Source: Desulfoplanes sp. (GTDB lineage: Bacteria > Desulfobacterota > Desulfovibrionia > Desulfovibrionales > Desulfomicrobiaceae). From it: 6,191 bases of DNA. Below, piece by piece: positions 6,109 to 6,191 of this stretch. The translations under genes were made by a program, and so were the position numbers. Each line of letters begins with the position of its first letter. The first letter of the stretch is position 1. The notes under the pieces were generated by a model. It searched no databases. It was not told the DNA's origin and worked only from the letters and a program-made list of their open reading frames with translations. The stretch lies in NCBI GenBank assembly GCA_028708105.1, contig JAQVZR010000118.1:1-6191 (forward strand), in the 5' to 3' direction.

Positions 6109-6168
6109 CCCTGTTTCAGGAAAGATGCTGCCTCGATTGATCACCCAAAACGGGCAACGTTGAAAGGC

Positions 6169-6191
6169 ATGATCAAAAAAGCTGCATTCAG
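6169..6191 (+). CDS. Possible start of a further gene, cut by the window end
   Basis: ATG at 6169 is preceded by GAAAGG with short spacing and followed by codons for IKKAAF before the window ends. The Lys-Lys-Ala pattern could begin a basic N terminus, even a signal peptide, but seven codons are too few to judge. It lies about 120 bases after the DUF364 stop on the same strand, so co-transcription is possible. Confidence 0.25.

Noticed and set aside
1..6191. CRISPR array, tRNA or rRNA genes
   Set aside because: No regularly spaced direct repeats, tRNA cloverleaf or rRNA sequence was found on reading the window.

Overview
The window looks like chromosomal DNA of an anaerobic bacterium, most likely a sulfate-reducing member of the Desulfobacterota (former Deltaproteobacteria). 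That is an inference from gene content: a stand-alone FMN glutamate-synthase-like oxidoreductase with an N-terminal cysteine cluster, and a DUF4213/DUF364 protein of the kind common in strict anaerobes. GC content is moderate, and AT-rich spacers separate mostly single-gene units.

Layout. At 2-310 (+) is the C-terminal end of a GT4-like glycosyltransferase. It converges on a PP2C-type protein phosphatase at 344-1198 (-). A 327-base spacer (1199-1525) has no convincing gene but shows a long-range pairing and a broken, protein-like reading frame. At 1526-1975 (+) is a 149-residue protein resembling only the DNA-binding (core-binding, SAM-like) domain of tyrosine recombinases, with no catalytic domain. 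The next spacer carries a degenerate inverted-repeat element (2041-2185) that looks like a small non-autonomous dispersed repeat. It ends in a perfect 20-bp hairpin (2258-2302), probably the terminator of the gene to its right.

That gene (2333-3973, -) encodes an FMN-binding glutamate synthase-family protein and is the most securely identified gene here. Its likely start is the internal ATG at 3973, which has a good ribosome binding site. A divergent spacer of about 460 bases leads to a 125-residue cysteine-containing helical protein of unknown function (4436-4813, +), followed by a perfect 42-base palindrome acting as terminator (4897-4938). After another spacer of about 290 bases comes the DUF4213/DUF364 protein (5229-6047, +). 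A next gene may begin at 6169, but only seven full codons are visible.

The genes do not form one evident pathway. Most are monocistronic, with their own spacers and terminators, and I see no coherent new defence, CRISPR or biosynthetic system. The items most worth a second look are the catalytic-domain-less recombinase-like protein, the nearby inverted-repeat element, the small cysteine protein, and the hairpin inside the DUF364 gene.
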